DNA of 64,000 nt from Enterobacter hormaechei subsp. hoffmannii (GTDB taxonomy: Bacteria > Pseudomonadota > Gammaproteobacteria > Enterobacterales > Enterobacteriaceae), in the NCBI RefSeq assembly GCF_001729745.1, contig NZ_CP017186.1, positions 1,488,001-1,552,000 of the forward strand. Direction: 5' to 3'. Both the position numbers and the translations under genes were made by a program. Of this stretch, positions 12,065 through 21,610 are shown piece by piece (positions within the stretch are counted from its first letter, which is position 1; every line of letters begins with the position of its first letter). The notes beneath the pieces were generated by a model. It ran no database searches. It had not been told where the DNA came from and was given only the letters and a program-made list of their open reading frames with translations.

Positions 12065-12150
12065 AAGCAAACGGCAACCCTCGGGTTGCCGTTTTAATGT
12101 TTGCACCCTCTACCTGTGGGAGAGGGCCGGGGTGAGGGCATCAGTCCGCA
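12062..12150 (+). repeat. Composite terminator-plus-palindrome repeat, copy 1
   Basis: This 89-base unit contains a TAAAAGCAAACGGCAAC-type terminator, a spacer (TGTTTGC), and the palindromic block CCCTCTACCTGTGGGAGAGG followed by CCGGGGTGAGGGCATCAGTCCGCA. An 89-base copy with the same order and only a modest number of differences lies at 31618-31706 behind clpA. The palindromic block resembles a short dispersed repeat I associate with Enterobacter/Klebsiella genomes, but I know no accepted name for the combination. Confidence 0.75.
12069..12095 (+). terminator. Rho-independent terminator after the GH19 chitinase
   Basis: Stem AAACGGCAACC / GGTTGCCGTTT with a CTCG loop, followed by TTAATGTTTG, five bases after the chitinase stop. 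It closes the chitinase region and is part of the 89-base composite unit listed separately. Confidence 0.85.
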
Positions 12151-12163
12151 CTCTCTGTTTTTT

Positions 12164-12193
12164 GCCGGGTGGCGCTGCGCTTACCCGGCCTAC
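12164..12193 (+). repeat. REP (palindromic unit)
   Basis: A single REP sequence with GCCGGGTGGCGCTGCGCTTA and CCCGGCCTAC arms, ending 15 bases before the converging ybjS stop codon. It lies between two converging genes, the usual place for such elements. Confidence 0.85.
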
Positions 12194-12208
12194 ATGAGGC
12201 TGGAACGC

Positions 12209-13222
12209 TTACCGGTGCAACTTCCCGTGATCCCGTAACCACGCCGCCGTACGCACTATCCCTTCATCGAGCGAGATAATCGGTTTATACCCCAGCTCGT
12301 TCTCCGCCCGAGAAATATCCAGCGTAAAATCGAAGTTGAGCTTCGACACACCGTAATGCGTCAGCGCAGGCTCTTTCGCCGATTTACTGCCAAAGCGCTC
12401 CATGCTGCGGGCAATCATGTCCAGCATCGGGTAGGGAACGGAACGGATCCGGCAGTCGATTTTTAACTCATCAATCAGCCTTTGCACAATGCTGCGCAGG
12501 GTACAGGGTTCGCCGTTGGTGATGTTATAGGCGCGGCCCGACACCAGCTTATCGCACTCCGGCTGGCTCGCCAGCCACATGGCGTGAACGGCATTTTCGT
12601 AATAGGTCATGTCTACCAGCGCATCGCCGCCGCGCGGTAACAGCACGCTGCCGTAATGGTGCATCATCTGGGCCAGTCGCGGGATAAAGACTTTGTCGTG
12701 CGGCCCAAACAGGCTCTGTGGTCGCAGCACGGTAAAGCGGGTGTGCGGATTTGACTGGGCCAGCAGGTCGATCACCTCTTCGCCAGCCGCTTTACTGCGG
12801 GCAAATTCACAGGCAAAGCGCGCAGGGCGGAAATCTTCCTGAATATCACGATGATGGTGATAATCAAAATAGAGCGACGGGGAAGAGATATGAATAAAGT
12901 TACGCACGCCCCAGGCGACGGCCCATTCGCCCAGACGGCGCGTGGCGCGCACGTTGGCGAGATCGAAGGCTTCCTGGGTACCCCACGGGGAGGTAAAACT
13001 GGAGCAGTGCCACAGCGTATCGATACCGGCGAGCATCACCTTGGCCTGAGAGGAGACCAGCTCCGTCAGGTCGGCATGGACAAACTCAGCGCCCATTTTT
13101 TGCAAGAGCTTGCCCATCGCCTCGTTGCGACCGGTGGCCCTCACGCTGATGCCTTTGTTGCGCAGAAATTCGACCGCATTTCGGCCTAAGCCGCTGGTCG
13201 CCCCGGTAACCAGTACCTTCAT
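12209..13222 (-). CDS. ybjS: NAD(P)-dependent epimerase/dehydratase-like protein YbjS
   Basis: This is an extended short-chain dehydrogenase/epimerase family protein with a Rossmann motif [15 protein letters not shown] at residues 6-20. I chose the ATG at 13222 ([11 protein letters not shown]), giving 337 residues as in E. coli YbjS; the longer frame to 13285 lacks conserved sequence. A FDYHHH stretch sits where many family members have the YxxxK active site, and [11 protein letters not shown] follows, so catalysis may be atypical. The substrate is not established. It is first in the ybjS-ybjT-ltaE group in E. coli order and is read leftward. Confidence 0.9.
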   Translation of the reverse strand: MKVLVTGATSGLGRNAVEFLRNKGISVRATGRNEAMGKLLQKMGAEFVHADLTELVSSQAKVMLAGIDTLWHCSSFTSPWGTQEAFDLANVRATRRLGEWAVAWGVRNFIHISSPSLYFDYHHHRDIQEDFRPARFACEFARSKAAGEEVIDLLAQSNPHTRFTVLRPQSLFGPHDKVFIPRLAQMMHHYGSVLLPRGGDALVDMTYYENAVHAMWLASQPECDKLVSGRAYNITNGEPCTLRSIVQRLIDELKIDCRIRSVPYPMLDMIARSMERFGSKSAKEPALTHYGVSKLNFDFTLDISRAENELGYKPIISLDEGIVRTAAWLRDHGKLHR

Positions 13223-13314
13223 AACAATCCACTGTGTTGAAAAGAATTTCGTGCGCATTCTTTCGTGAATTACGATGTGTTGCAATGGGAAAGGTGAAAG
13301 AAAAAGGGTTTTAT

Positions 13315-14751
13315 TTAATTACTTTCCCGCTTTTCTTCTGCCAGTTGCGCAATCCTTTTCGCCATTCCGCGGAAGATAAACAGGTGTGCCGGGATCATCA
13401 GCAGCCAGTAGAACAGCCCGGGCATTCCGTGCGGGTGCCACCACGCCCGAACGTCCAGCTCGCGGTGATCGCCTTTGTCTTTAAGGGTGAAGCAGAGCCG
13501 CCCCAGCCCCGGTGCCTTCATGCCAAACAGCAGCGCCAGCTGTTTTTCCGGCTCAACGATGATCACCTTCCAGCTGTCGACCGTATCGCCCACGTTCAGA
13601 TACGGGGCGGCAGGACGGCCTTTTGCCAGCCGGTGACCCACCAGCAGATCCAGCGCGCCGCGCGTTTGCCAGAGGATATTGCCGAAGAAATAGCGCTCTT
13701 TGCCGCCGATCTGGTTCACAACGTCCCACAGCGCTGAGAGGCTGGCAGTGGTTTTTACCGTACAGCCCGCCTGTTTTGGGTAATAGCCGTACTCGGGCCG
13801 CCAGCGGGCAAACGCCTGCGCATCGTAGCCCCAGTCGCTGGAGTTCACCAGCTTCTCTTCTTCTTTCAGCGTATTGCGTACGGCATCGTCGAAGGGGATC
13901 AATTCCTGAGGGATCAAGGCACGCAGTTCACGATCGTCCGCCAGCAGATCGTGTTTCAGTCCCTGTATAAGCGCTTTGGCAGTCGTCGGCGGCACGGAGG
14001 TGATCACATTCAAAAACCACACCGAAATCCAGCGGGTCGGGAAGGGGACGGGCACCAGCCAGCGGCGGCGGCCACTCACCCGCATAAAATGTTCGAACTG
14101 CGCCTGATAGCTCAACACTTCCGGGCCAGCCGCCTCCAGCACACGATGCGCCGCCGCCGGATGATCCAGCAATGCCACCAGATAGTGGAGTAAATTCTCC
14201 AGCGCAATGGGCGTGGTGCGCGAGCGTACCCAGCGCGGCGGTGTCAGCACAGGCAGGTTGTAGACCATATCGCGCATCACTTCGAACGCGGCGGAACCCG
14301 CGCCGACGATGATCCCTGCCCGCAGTTCGGTGACGGGGATACGGGCGCTTCGCAATGTCTCTGCCGTCAGTTGCCGGGCGCGCAGATGGTCTGACTGCTC
14401 GTTCTCAGGCGCCTGAAGCGAGCTTAGAAAGATCACCTGCTTTACCGGCGTTTGCAGCAGCGTATCACGTACGTTCATCGCCACCTGACGCTCGTGGGCG
14501 ATAAAATCGCCGCCTTCGCCCATGCTGTGAACAAGGTAGTAAAGCGTATCGACCCCTTCCAGCAGCGCAGGAAGCGCTTTCGGCCAGTTAAGGTCAACGT
14601 TGTGACACGTCACGCCAGGCAAATGTAGCTTTTGCAGGCGTTCCGTGTTGCGTGCCACTGCCAGCACCTGGTGCCCCTGCTGGCTTAACGCAGTGGTCAG
14701 ATGCTGACCGATATACCCGCTGGCACCGAGCACCAGAATACGTTGCGGCAC
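13315..14751 (-). CDS. ybjT: NAD(P)-binding protein YbjT with DUF2867 domain
   Basis: The 478-residue protein has an N-terminal NAD(P)-binding Rossmann domain ([11 protein letters not shown] at residues 7-17) related to NmrA/SDR proteins, followed by a C-terminal DUF2867 domain (about residues 330-470). A hydrophobic segment near the C-terminus ([19 protein letters not shown]) suggests membrane contact. It lies 10 bases downstream of ltaE and about 90 bases upstream of ybjS, in the E. coli order ltaE-ybjT-ybjS. Function is not established; E. coli YbjT has 476 residues. Confidence 0.9.
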   Translation of the reverse strand: MPQRILVLGASGYIGQHLTTALSQQGHQVLAVARNTERLQKLHLPGVTCHNVDLNWPKALPALLEGVDTLYYLVHSMGEGGDFIAHERQVAMNVRDTLLQTPVKQVIFLSSLQAPENEQSDHLRARQLTAETLRSARIPVTELRAGIIVGAGSAAFEVMRDMVYNLPVLTPPRWVRSRTTPIALENLLHYLVALLDHPAAAHRVLEAAGPEVLSYQAQFEHFMRVSGRRRWLVPVPFPTRWISVWFLNVITSVPPTTAKALIQGLKHDLLADDRELRALIPQELIPFDDAVRNTLKEEEKLVNSSDWGYDAQAFARWRPEYGYYPKQAGCTVKTTASLSALWDVVNQIGGKERYFFGNILWQTRGALDLLVGHRLAKGRPAAPYLNVGDTVDSWKVIIVEPEKQLALLFGMKAPGLGRLCFTLKDKGDHRELDVRAWWHPHGMPGLFYWLLMIPAHLFIFRGMAKRIAQLAEEKRESN

Positions 14752-14761
14752 GGTATGCTCC

Positions 14762-15763
14762 TTAACGCTGTAAAAACGCCTGCCAGTGTTTCACCACCTC
14801 GGTCAACTGCTCGCGGTTAACGTCAAGATGCATCACCAGTCGCACGACCGGGGAGGCGTTGATCAGCACGCCTCGGGCTTTCATAAATTCGCCCAGCGCG
14901 GCAGCATGCTCATTGCCGACGCGGACAAACAGCATGTTGGTGTCATGACGCATGACATCAGCGCCGATTTCATGCAGTTGCGCTGCCATCCACGCCGCAT
15001 TGTCGTGATCGTCTTTCAGGCGTGACACGTTATTTTTCAGGGCGTACAGTCCGGCAGCCGCCAGAATACCCGCCTGACGCATCCCGCCGCCGGTCATTTT
15101 GCGCCAGCGGTTGGCGCGTCTGATGTAGTCCGCGCTGCCAACCAGCAGGGAACCTACCGGCGTGCCCAGCCCTTTAGAGAGGCAAATGGTGAACGAGTCG
15201 CAATATTGGGTGATCTCTTTCAGCTCGCAGCCGTACTCCACCACGGCGTTGAAGATACGTGCGCCGTCAACGTGCAGGCCGAGCTTGCGCTCGCGGGTAA
15301 AATCCCATGCCGCTTTCAGGTATTCGCGCGGCAGAACTTTACCGTTATGGGTGTTTTCGAGGCTCAGCAGTTTAGTGCGGGCGAAGTGAATATCATCGGC
15401 TTTAATTTTTGCCGCGACTTTGTCCAGCGGCAGCGTACCGTCCGGCGCGGCATCGATCGGCTGCGGCTGAATGCTGCCAAGCACCGCCGCGCCGCCAGCT
15501 TCGTACAGGTAGTTATGCGCCCCCTGGCCGACGATATACTCTTCGCCGCGCTCGCAGTGGCTCAGCAGCGCCACCAGGTTAGCCTGCGTGCCGGTGGGCA
15601 GGAACAGGGCAGCCTCTTTACCGCTCAGCTCGGCCGCATAGCGCTGGAGTTCGTTGACCGTCGGGTCATCGCCGTAGACGTCGTCCCCGACCGGGGCGGC
15701 CATCATCTCTTCGAGCATGGCGCGGCCCGGACGGGTAACGGTATCACTACGTAAATCAATCAT
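14762..15763 (-). CDS. ltaE: Low-specificity L-threonine aldolase
   Basis: LtaE is a PLP-dependent enzyme that cleaves L-threonine and L-allo-threonine to glycine and acetaldehyde; it acts in the cytosol and offers a minor glycine route. The 333 residues equal E. coli LtaE. The N-terminus [13 protein letters not shown] is diagnostic, and the PLP lysine lies in [13 protein letters not shown] (near residue 197). It is read leftward as the first gene ahead of ybjT, with only 10 bases between them, so the pair is probably cotranscribed. The start is preceded by GAAAGGGATGTGAA as ribosome binding site. Confidence 0.96.
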   Translation of the reverse strand: MIDLRSDTVTRPGRAMLEEMMAAPVGDDVYGDDPTVNELQRYAAELSGKEAALFLPTGTQANLVALLSHCERGEEYIVGQGAHNYLYEAGGAAVLGSIQPQPIDAAPDGTLPLDKVAAKIKADDIHFARTKLLSLENTHNGKVLPREYLKAAWDFTRERKLGLHVDGARIFNAVVEYGCELKEITQYCDSFTICLSKGLGTPVGSLLVGSADYIRRANRWRKMTGGGMRQAGILAAAGLYALKNNVSRLKDDHDNAAWMAAQLHEIGADVMRHDTNMLFVRVGNEHAAALGEFMKARGVLINASPVVRLVMHLDVNREQLTEVVKHWQAFLQR

Positions 15764-15801
15764 TTCACATCCCTTTCATTTAAGAGGTCTTGTGAAATGT
15801 T

Positions 15802-17520
15802 TTACCTGAGCCAGTTGGTTTTTGCCAGTTCGATCACTTCGTCACCGCGCCCGCTGATGATGGCGCGCAGCATGTAGAGGCTAAAACCTTTAGCCTGTTC
15901 CAGCTTGATTTGAGGCGGGATTGCCAGCTCTTCTTTGGCGACCACCACATCCACCAGCACCGGGCCGTCGATGGCGAAGGCACGTTGCAGGGCTTCGTCC
16001 ACCTCTGAGGCTTTCTCCACCCGAATACCGGTGATACCGCAGGCTTCGGCGATGCGGGCGAAGTTGGTGTCGTGCAGCTCGGTGCCATCCGTGAGGTAGC
16101 CTCCGGCCTTCATCTCCATCGCCACAAAGCCCAGCACGCTGTTGTTAAAGACCACGATTTTCAGCGGAAGCTTCATCTGCGCCACCGACAGGAAATCCCC
16201 CATCAGCATACTGAACCCGCCGTCGCCGCACATCGCCACCACCTGCCGTTCCGGTGCCGTCGCTTTTGCGCCCAGCGCCTGCGGCATGGCGTTGGCCATT
16301 GAGCCATGGTTGAACGACCCAAGCAGGCGTCGTTTGCCGTTCATTTTCAGATAGCGCGCGGCCCAGACGGTGGGCGTACCCACGTCGCAGGTGAAGATGG
16401 CATCGTCGTCGGCGAAGTGGCTGATCTGCTGCGCCAGATACTGCGGGTGGATCGCTTTTTCGCTCGGTTTGGCGAGATCGTCCAGCCCCTTACGCGCATC
16501 GCGATAGTCGCTCAGGGCTTTATCGAGGAATTTGCGGTCCGTTTTTTCTTCCAGCAGCGGCAGGAGGGCGGCGAGGGTGGATTTAATATCGCCGATAAGC
16601 GCCATATCCACCTTGCTGTGCGCGCCGATGCTACCGGGATTAATGTCGATCTGGATAATTTTCGCATCCGTCGGGTAGAACGCGCGGTACGGGAACTGGG
16701 TGCCGAGCAGGATCAGCGTATCGGCGTTCATCATGGTATGGAAGCCGCTGGAAAAACCGATCAGCCCGGTCATGCCCACATCGTACGGGTTATCGTATTC
16801 AACGTGCTCTTTGCCGCGCAGGGCGTGCACAACTGGCGCCTTCAGCTTAGCGGCAAATTCCACCAGCTCTTTATGCGCGCCAGCACAGCCGCTGCCGCAC
16901 ATCAGGGCGATATTGCTGGAGTATCGCAGCAGTTGCGCCAGCTTTTTAAGTTCTTCATCCGCAGGGGTAATGGTTGGCTGTGGCGCAGAGTACCAGTGGG
17001 TGGTGGCGGTTTCAGGTGCGGCCTTCAGCGCCACGTCCCCCGGCAGCACAACCACCGAAACCCCGCGATTCAGGATCGCCTTACGCATGGCTATCGCCAG
17101 CACCTGTGGGATCTGCTCCGGCGACGAGACCAGCTCGCAGTAGTGGCTGCATTCACGGAACAGCTCCTGAGGATGCGTCTCCTGAAAATAGCCGCTGCCG
17201 ATTTCGGATGACGGAATATGTGCGGCAATCGCCAGCACCGGAACATGGTTGCGGTGACAGTCGAAAAGACCGTTGATAAGGTGCAGGTTTCCCGGTCCGC
17301 AGGAACCTGCACAGACGGCGAGTTCGCCCGTGAGCTGCGCTTCGGCACCCGCGGCAAAGGCGGCGACCTCTTCATGGCGGGTGGGCATCCATTCAATGGT
17401 CTTCATCTTGTTAAGGCTGTCGCTGAGTCCGTTCAGCGAATCGCCGGTGACGCCCCAGATACGCTTTACGCCAGCCTGCTCCAGGGTTTTCGCTATGTAT
17501 GCAGCCACGGTTTGTTTCAT
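15802..17520 (-). CDS. poxB: Pyruvate dehydrogenase (ubiquinone), pyruvate oxidase
   Basis: PoxB is a peripheral membrane flavoprotein that uses TPP and FAD to decarboxylate pyruvate to acetate and CO2, passing electrons to ubiquinone; in E. coli it works in stationary phase. The 572 residues equal the E. coli length. The TPP motif [20 protein letters not shown] (near residues 433-452) and the N-terminal catalytic region [16 protein letters not shown] are clear. The C-terminal lipid-binding tail is kept ([17 protein letters not shown]). The ribosome binding site AAAGGAGAAGG is strong, and a sigma-S-like -10 element lies just upstream. Confidence 0.97.
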   Translation of the reverse strand: MKQTVAAYIAKTLEQAGVKRIWGVTGDSLNGLSDSLNKMKTIEWMPTRHEEVAAFAAGAEAQLTGELAVCAGSCGPGNLHLINGLFDCHRNHVPVLAIAAHIPSSEIGSGYFQETHPQELFRECSHYCELVSSPEQIPQVLAIAMRKAILNRGVSVVVLPGDVALKAAPETATTHWYSAPQPTITPADEELKKLAQLLRYSSNIALMCGSGCAGAHKELVEFAAKLKAPVVHALRGKEHVEYDNPYDVGMTGLIGFSSGFHTMMNADTLILLGTQFPYRAFYPTDAKIIQIDINPGSIGAHSKVDMALIGDIKSTLAALLPLLEEKTDRKFLDKALSDYRDARKGLDDLAKPSEKAIHPQYLAQQISHFADDDAIFTCDVGTPTVWAARYLKMNGKRRLLGSFNHGSMANAMPQALGAKATAPERQVVAMCGDGGFSMLMGDFLSVAQMKLPLKIVVFNNSVLGFVAMEMKAGGYLTDGTELHDTNFARIAEACGITGIRVEKASEVDEALQRAFAIDGPVLVDVVVAKEELAIPPQIKLEQAKGFSLYMLRAIISGRGDEVIELAKTNWLR

Positions 17521-17553
17521 GGTGGTCCTTCTCCTTTATGTGATATCGCTTAC

Positions 17554-17561
17554 AAGCTTAG
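17554..17561 (-). promoter_or_regulatory. Candidate sigma-S-type -10 element of poxB
   Basis: On the - strand the sequence reads CTAAGCTT, 7 of 8 with the RpoS-preferred -10 CTA(C/T)(A/G)CTT. A start site about 7 bases downstream would give a leader of roughly 27 bases, in line with what I recall for E. coli poxB, a classic RpoS-dependent gene. Inferred from sequence only. Confidence 0.5.
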
Positions 17562-17618
17562 AAGAAAGTCACTGTATTGGCTGCCTGGTATTCCATACGC
17601 ACAGGCAGTAGGCACAAC

Positions 17619-17734
17619 GTAAGCCGGGTAAACGCAGTGCCACCCGGCAAAAAGCCCGGTGGCGCTAACGCTTACCGGGCCTACGAAGAGCCAACATGTA
17701 CAAAGTAGGCCGGGTAAACGCAGTGCCACCCGGC
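17619..17734. repeat. BIME: three REP units in alternating orientation
   Basis: Three palindromic units lie between hcr and poxB. 17619-17648 and 17705-17734 read GTA(A/G)GCCGGGTAAACGCA... on +, and the middle unit 17654-17684 is inverted (GCCCGGTGGCGCTAACGCTT...). The outer two are nearly identical over 30 bases. The arrangement is a bacterial interspersed mosaic element; it may bind IHF/gyrase or protect the 3' end of the hcp-hcr message. Confidence 0.88.
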
Positions 17735-17758
17735 AACAAATGGGGGCACTGCGCCAGA

Positions 17759-18727
17759 TTATGCCAGCACCAGGTCTCCCTGCGGATGGCATGAACACGC
17801 CAACACGTAACCCTCTGCAATTTCCGCATCGGTCAGCGTCATGGTGCTGGTGACGGTGTATTCACCGGAAACCACCTTCGTCTTACAGCAGCCGCACACA
17901 CCCGCGCGACAGGCTGCCGCTACCGGCACGTTATTGCTTTCGAGCGCTTCAAGCAGCGTGGTGCCCACGCGACCAAAGAAGGTCTGCGCCGGTTGCAGCT
18001 TCGTGAACTTCATCCCGCTGGTCGCCGCTGCCGCTACAGGCGTGAAGAACTGCTCTTTAAAGAAGCGGGTCACGCCGAGCGCTTTCACTTCTTTCTCCAC
18101 GATCTCCATGTACGGCGCCGGGCCGCAGGTCATCACGGTACGATCCGCAATGTCCGGCACGCTTTGCAACATTTCGCGGCTCAGACGCCCCGCGACAAAA
18201 CCGTGCGTCGCGTTGTGCTCAGCCACCAGGGTCACCGGATAATTTCGCCATTCCTCGGCAAAAATCACATCTTCCGGGGAACGCACGCTAAAGATCACCT
18301 GCACGTCGGCCTGAGGACGGTATTTCGCCAGCCAGCGGCGCATCGACATAATCGGCGTTACGCCACAGCCTGCCGCCAGAAGCAGGAATTTGTCTTCCTT
18401 CTTGTCGTCACAGGTGAACTCGCCCTGCGCGTCAGACAGCCAGATGTAATCCCCGCGCTTCACGTCACGGGTCAGCCACCGGGAGCCTGCGCCGTCATCA
18501 ATACGACGGACGGTGAGCGTTATGTATTCGCTCACGCCCGGCGTGGAGGAGATCGTGTAGGCGCGCAGGGTATCCGCCGAATTACGCACACTCACCAGCG
18601 CATACTGACCTGCGCGGTACGGGTAGTAGTCATGGCACAGCAGCGACAGTGTCCACACATCCGGCGTCTCCTGTTGGATGTGATGAACCTGCATCCGCCA
18701 CGGACATTGTGAGGTTGGCATGGTCAT
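17759..18727 (-). CDS. hcr: NADH oxidoreductase Hcr (hybrid cluster protein reductase)
   Basis: Hcr reduces the hybrid cluster protein Hcp with electrons from NADH. The 322 residues equal E. coli Hcr. There is an N-terminal FAD/NAD ferredoxin-reductase module (RAYTISSTPG for FAD, LLLAAGCGVTPIMSMRRWL for NAD) and a C-terminal 2Fe-2S plant-type ferredoxin domain with CRAGVCGCCKTKV followed by a distant Cys in LACSCHPQGD. It lies 10 bases after hcp in the same direction, so the pair is an operon used under nitrosative, anaerobic conditions. Confidence 0.96.
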   Translation of the reverse strand: MTMPTSQCPWRMQVHHIQQETPDVWTLSLLCHDYYPYRAGQYALVSVRNSADTLRAYTISSTPGVSEYITLTVRRIDDGAGSRWLTRDVKRGDYIWLSDAQGEFTCDDKKEDKFLLLAAGCGVTPIMSMRRWLAKYRPQADVQVIFSVRSPEDVIFAEEWRNYPVTLVAEHNATHGFVAGRLSREMLQSVPDIADRTVMTCGPAPYMEIVEKEVKALGVTRFFKEQFFTPVAAAATSGMKFTKLQPAQTFFGRVGTTLLEALESNNVPVAAACRAGVCGCCKTKVVSGEYTVTSTMTLTDAEIAEGYVLACSCHPQGDLVLA

Positions 18728-18737
18728 GAGTTACTCC

Positions 18738-20390
18738 TTACGCGCTCAGCAGTTGCTTCATATCATCTTCAACGTTGGTCACGGAACGCAGACCAAATTT
18801 CTCGTTCAGGATGGCCAGCAGGTCCGGCGTCAGGAAGCCTGGCGCGGTCGGCCCGGTGACGATGTTGGTCACGCCGAGAGAGAGCAGGGTCAACAGAATA
18901 ACGATCGCTTTCTGCTCGAACCAGGAGAGCACCAGCGACAGCGGCAGATCGTTCACGCCGCAGCCCAGTTTCTCTGCCAGCGTGACCGCCAGAATGATGG
19001 CTGAATATGCATCGTTACACTGACCAGCATCCACCAGGCGTGGCAGACCTTCGATGTTGCCGAAGTCCAGCTTGTTGAAACGGTACTTACCGCAGGCCAG
19101 GGTCAGGATCAGACAGTCTTCCGGAACGCGGGTGGCGAAATCGGTGAAATAGTTACGTTCCCCGCGCGCGCCGTCACAGCCGCCGATCAGGAAGATGTGA
19201 CGTAGTTTTTCACGGCTGACGAGGTCAATCAGGGAATCCGCCGCACCCAGCAGGGTTTCACGGCCAAAACCGACGGTGATGAGGTGCGGAATTTCGCTGT
19301 ACGGGAAGCCTGCCATCTGCTGCGCCTGTGCGATAACCGGACCGAAATCATCGCCTTCAAGGTGGCTCACGCCCGGCCAGCCGACGATGCTGCGGGTCCA
19401 GATACGGTCGTCATACGCGCCCACGGTAGGGTCGATGATGCAGTTAGAGGTCATGACGATTGGGCCAGGGAAGCGGGCGAACTCCACCTGCTGGTTCTGC
19501 CAGCCGCTGCCGTAGTTACCGATCAGATGCTTAAATTTACGCAGTTCCGGGTAGCCGTGCGCGGGCAACATTTCGCCGTGGGTATAGACGTTAACGCCGG
19601 TGCCTTCGGTCTGCTTCAGCAGGTTGTAGAGATCTTTCAGGTCGTGGCCGGAGATCAGGATGCATTTACCTTCGGTCGCTTTGACGTTGACCTGCGTCGG
19701 CGTTGGGTGGCCGTAGGTGCTGGTTTCACCGGCATCCAGAATGCTCATCACTTTGAAGTTCATCTGGCCGATTTCCATCGAGCATTCCAGCAGGGCGTTC
19801 ATGTCGGAAGGCCAGGTGCCCAGCCATGCCATGATTTTGTGGTACTGGGCATAAATGTCGTTGTCGTACTGGCCGAGTACGTGCGCGTGCTCCATATACG
19901 CCGCAGCACCTTTCAGACCGTACAGGCACAGCAGGCGCAGGCCGAGGATGTTCTCGCCAATCGCCGCTTTGTCTTTATTGGGAGTAAATTCGGCGGCCTG
20001 ACGCTGTAGCTCGCCCAGGTCGTCGCTCACCAGCTGTAGTTCCGCCATCGGGTTGTCCACGCGGGCGCTGGCGTCGGCATTCAGGCATTGCGCTTTCAGG
20101 GCTTCACGCAGGGCAATCGCTTCGCGGGCATAGCCCACAATGCGTGGCGAATCGAAGTTAACGTTAGTCAGCGTGGAGAAAAATGCGCGCGGCGCAAAGC
20201 TGTCGACATAGTGATCGACAAGGCCATATTCACGGGCCTTGAAGGCCCAGGCGGATAAGCCTTGCAGCGCCGCAATCAGCAGGTCCTGGAGATCGGACGT
20301 TTCTGCGGTTTTGCCGCACATACCCTGCGCGTAAGAGCAGCCGTTGCCTGCCGGGGTACGGATGGTTTGTTCACATTGCACACAAAACAT
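18738..20390 (-). CDS. hcp: Hybrid cluster protein (NO/hydroxylamine reductase)
   Basis: Hcp carries a 4Fe-4S cluster and the unusual 4Fe-2S-2O hybrid cluster. In E. coli it reduces NO to N2O at low NO levels and drives protein S-nitrosylation. I prefer the ATG at 20390 ([10 protein letters not shown], 550 residues as in E. coli, with AGGTG at the right distance) over an in-frame GTG two codons upstream. The N-terminal cysteines are C3, C6, C18 and C25, the longer-spaced enterobacterial type. Hybrid-cluster ligand regions such as [13 protein letters not shown] and [11 protein letters not shown] are intact. It is followed by hcr and preceded by candidate NsrR and FNR sites. Confidence 0.97.
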   Translation of the reverse strand: MFCVQCEQTIRTPAGNGCSYAQGMCGKTAETSDLQDLLIAALQGLSAWAFKAREYGLVDHYVDSFAPRAFFSTLTNVNFDSPRIVGYAREAIALREALKAQCLNADASARVDNPMAELQLVSDDLGELQRQAAEFTPNKDKAAIGENILGLRLLCLYGLKGAAAYMEHAHVLGQYDNDIYAQYHKIMAWLGTWPSDMNALLECSMEIGQMNFKVMSILDAGETSTYGHPTPTQVNVKATEGKCILISGHDLKDLYNLLKQTEGTGVNVYTHGEMLPAHGYPELRKFKHLIGNYGSGWQNQQVEFARFPGPIVMTSNCIIDPTVGAYDDRIWTRSIVGWPGVSHLEGDDFGPVIAQAQQMAGFPYSEIPHLITVGFGRETLLGAADSLIDLVSREKLRHIFLIGGCDGARGERNYFTDFATRVPEDCLILTLACGKYRFNKLDFGNIEGLPRLVDAGQCNDAYSAIILAVTLAEKLGCGVNDLPLSLVLSWFEQKAIVILLTLLSLGVTNIVTGPTAPGFLTPDLLAILNEKFGLRSVTNVEDDMKQLLSA

Positions 20391-20404
20391 AATCACACCT
20401 GTTA

Positions 20405-20427
20405 AAGTTATATTTCAGATACATGTT
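20405..20427 (-). promoter_or_regulatory. Candidate NsrR operator of hcp-hcr
   Basis: A 23-base 11-1-11 imperfect inverted repeat; the upstream half reads AACATGTATCT and the downstream half AAATATAACTT on the - strand, close to the NsrR pattern. It lies just 5' of the hcp ribosome binding site, where the NO-sensing repressor would block transcription. E. coli hcp is a known NsrR target. Confidence 0.6.
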
Positions 20428-20486
20428 TAAGGTTATGCCTGTGCCACAACGGAGAAAAGTGCTTTCTTATACTAAGTGGAGGGTTA

Positions 20487-20500
20487 TTGATTTAGCGCAA
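20487..20500 (-). promoter_or_regulatory. Candidate FNR box upstream of hcp
   Basis: On the - strand the sequence reads TTGCG-CTAA-ATCAA, 8 of 10 with TTGAT-N4-ATCAA. Its centre lies about 103 bases before the hcp ATG; with a leader of about 31 bases that puts it near -72, the position I recall for FNR at E. coli hcp. Confidence 0.55.
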
Positions 20501-20501
20501 T

Positions 20502-20528
20502 TTTGGCGGCAGGTTCACTACCGCCAAA
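20502..20528 (-). terminator. Hairpin after lysO
   Basis: An 8-bp stem TTTGGCGG / CCGCCAAA lies 7 bases downstream of the lysO stop, read leftward. There is no clear T-run after it on -, so terminator activity is uncertain. Confidence 0.4.
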
Positions 20529-20534
20529 GCAGTA

Positions 20535-21434
20535 TCAGGCTGAGAAGAACGCCATCAGGATGGGGACCAGCAGGCTCAGAATAAAGCCGTGTACAATAGC
20601 GGCAGGAACCATCTCCAGACCTCCCGAGCGCTGTAACACCGGCAGGGTAAAGTCCATTGAGGTGGCCCCGCACAGGCCCAGCGCGGTAGAGCGGCTGCGG
20701 CGTACCAGGCCGGGGATCAGCATGATGGCTATCAGTTCGCGCGCCAGATCGTTAAAGAAGGCGGCGCTGCCGATCACCGGACCAAACGATTCGGTCAGCA
20801 GAATACCGGACAGCGAATACCAGCCAAAACCGGATGCCATCGCCAGGCTGGTTTTCAGCGGAAGATCGAGAATAAAGGCGTTAATCACTCCCCCCGCCAT
20901 TGAGCTGGCCACAACGATAACGGCAACCATCATGCCCCGGCGGTTAAGGACAATCTGTTTCAGCGTCATGCCATTATTTCGCAACTGAATACCGATCAGG
21001 AAGAGCAGGAAAATCAGCGTATATTCGCTGGCTTCCGTAGCGTGCTGTAAAAAAGCCCATCCGGTTAGCCCCAGTAAAAAACCGAGCACCACCACGCCGC
21101 ACAGCTTTAATGATTCCAGCGCCATCGCAATTCGGGAGGGAAGCTTTTCCTGATGGTGGTGATTTTTCCAGGGAATAGTGCGTTCCAGCCAGAACAGCGC
21201 GGCAATATTGCACAGCAGAATAACCACTACCGTAACCGCAGAATAATGCAGGATGGAAAGCAAGTTCGTCGCCAGATTATCCAGGAAGGCCAGGCTGATC
21301 CCCATAAAGAACAGAATGACGTAAACAATCCAGCTGAGAAAACGATTAATAAGCTTTAAGGCCGATTCATGACGCAGCGGAATAAGGTAGCCCACAATCA
21401 GGGGCAGAAGAATGATGAGGAGTCCTGAGAACAT
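20535..21434 (-). CDS. lysO: L-lysine exporter LysO (YbjE)
   Basis: LysO is an inner-membrane exporter of L-lysine, also active on thialysine, of the LysE-unrelated DUF340 family. The 299 residues equal E. coli LysO. About eight hydrophobic segments are visible, and the conserved block GFGWYSLSGILLTESFGPVIGSAAFFNDLARELIA (around residues 200-235) includes charged residues inside a membrane region, as expected for the transport path. It is read leftward, separate from hcp (144 bases) and from aqpZ. I could not identify an ArgR box with confidence in the 80 bases upstream. Confidence 0.93.
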   Translation of the reverse strand: MFSGLLIILLPLIVGYLIPLRHESALKLINRFLSWIVYVILFFMGISLAFLDNLATNLLSILHYSAVTVVVILLCNIAALFWLERTIPWKNHHHQEKLPSRIAMALESLKLCGVVVLGFLLGLTGWAFLQHATEASEYTLIFLLFLIGIQLRNNGMTLKQIVLNRRGMMVAVIVVASSMAGGVINAFILDLPLKTSLAMASGFGWYSLSGILLTESFGPVIGSAAFFNDLARELIAIMLIPGLVRRSRSTALGLCGATSMDFTLPVLQRSGGLEMVPAAIVHGFILSLLVPILMAFFSA

Positions 21435-21514
21435 GAACAGCCGGTCCTTTTGAGTATCATTTAAGCGCCAGAGACACTACCCAATAAAGGCTGTGAGGTA
21501 AAGCTACAAAAAAA

Positions 21515-21592
21515 GCCGGGTGGCGGCTGCGCCTTACCCGGCCTACAAAGTGCACACTCACGTAGGTCGGGTAAGCTTTAGCGCCACCCGAC
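21515..21592. repeat. Pair of inverted REP units between lysO and aqpZ
   Basis: Unit 21515-21546 reads GCCGGGTGGCGGCTGCGCCT... on +, and unit 21562-21592 is in the opposite orientation (GTAGGTCGGGTAAGCTTTAG...). They are separated by 15 bases and form a small BIME in the aqpZ 3' region, 18 bases from the aqpZ stop. Confidence 0.85.
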
Positions 21593-21610
21593 ATTACAGG
21601 CCGCACTTAA

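Noticed and set aside
10253-12106. 617-codon open frame on - opposite the GH19 chitinase
   Set aside because: It is exactly antisense to a recognised gene, Arg/Val/His-rich, and has no family features; a codon-bias shadow.
17619-17734. Possible CRISPR or IS ends
   Set aside because: The units match REP palindromes in alternating orientation; no transposase gene or target duplication is seen.
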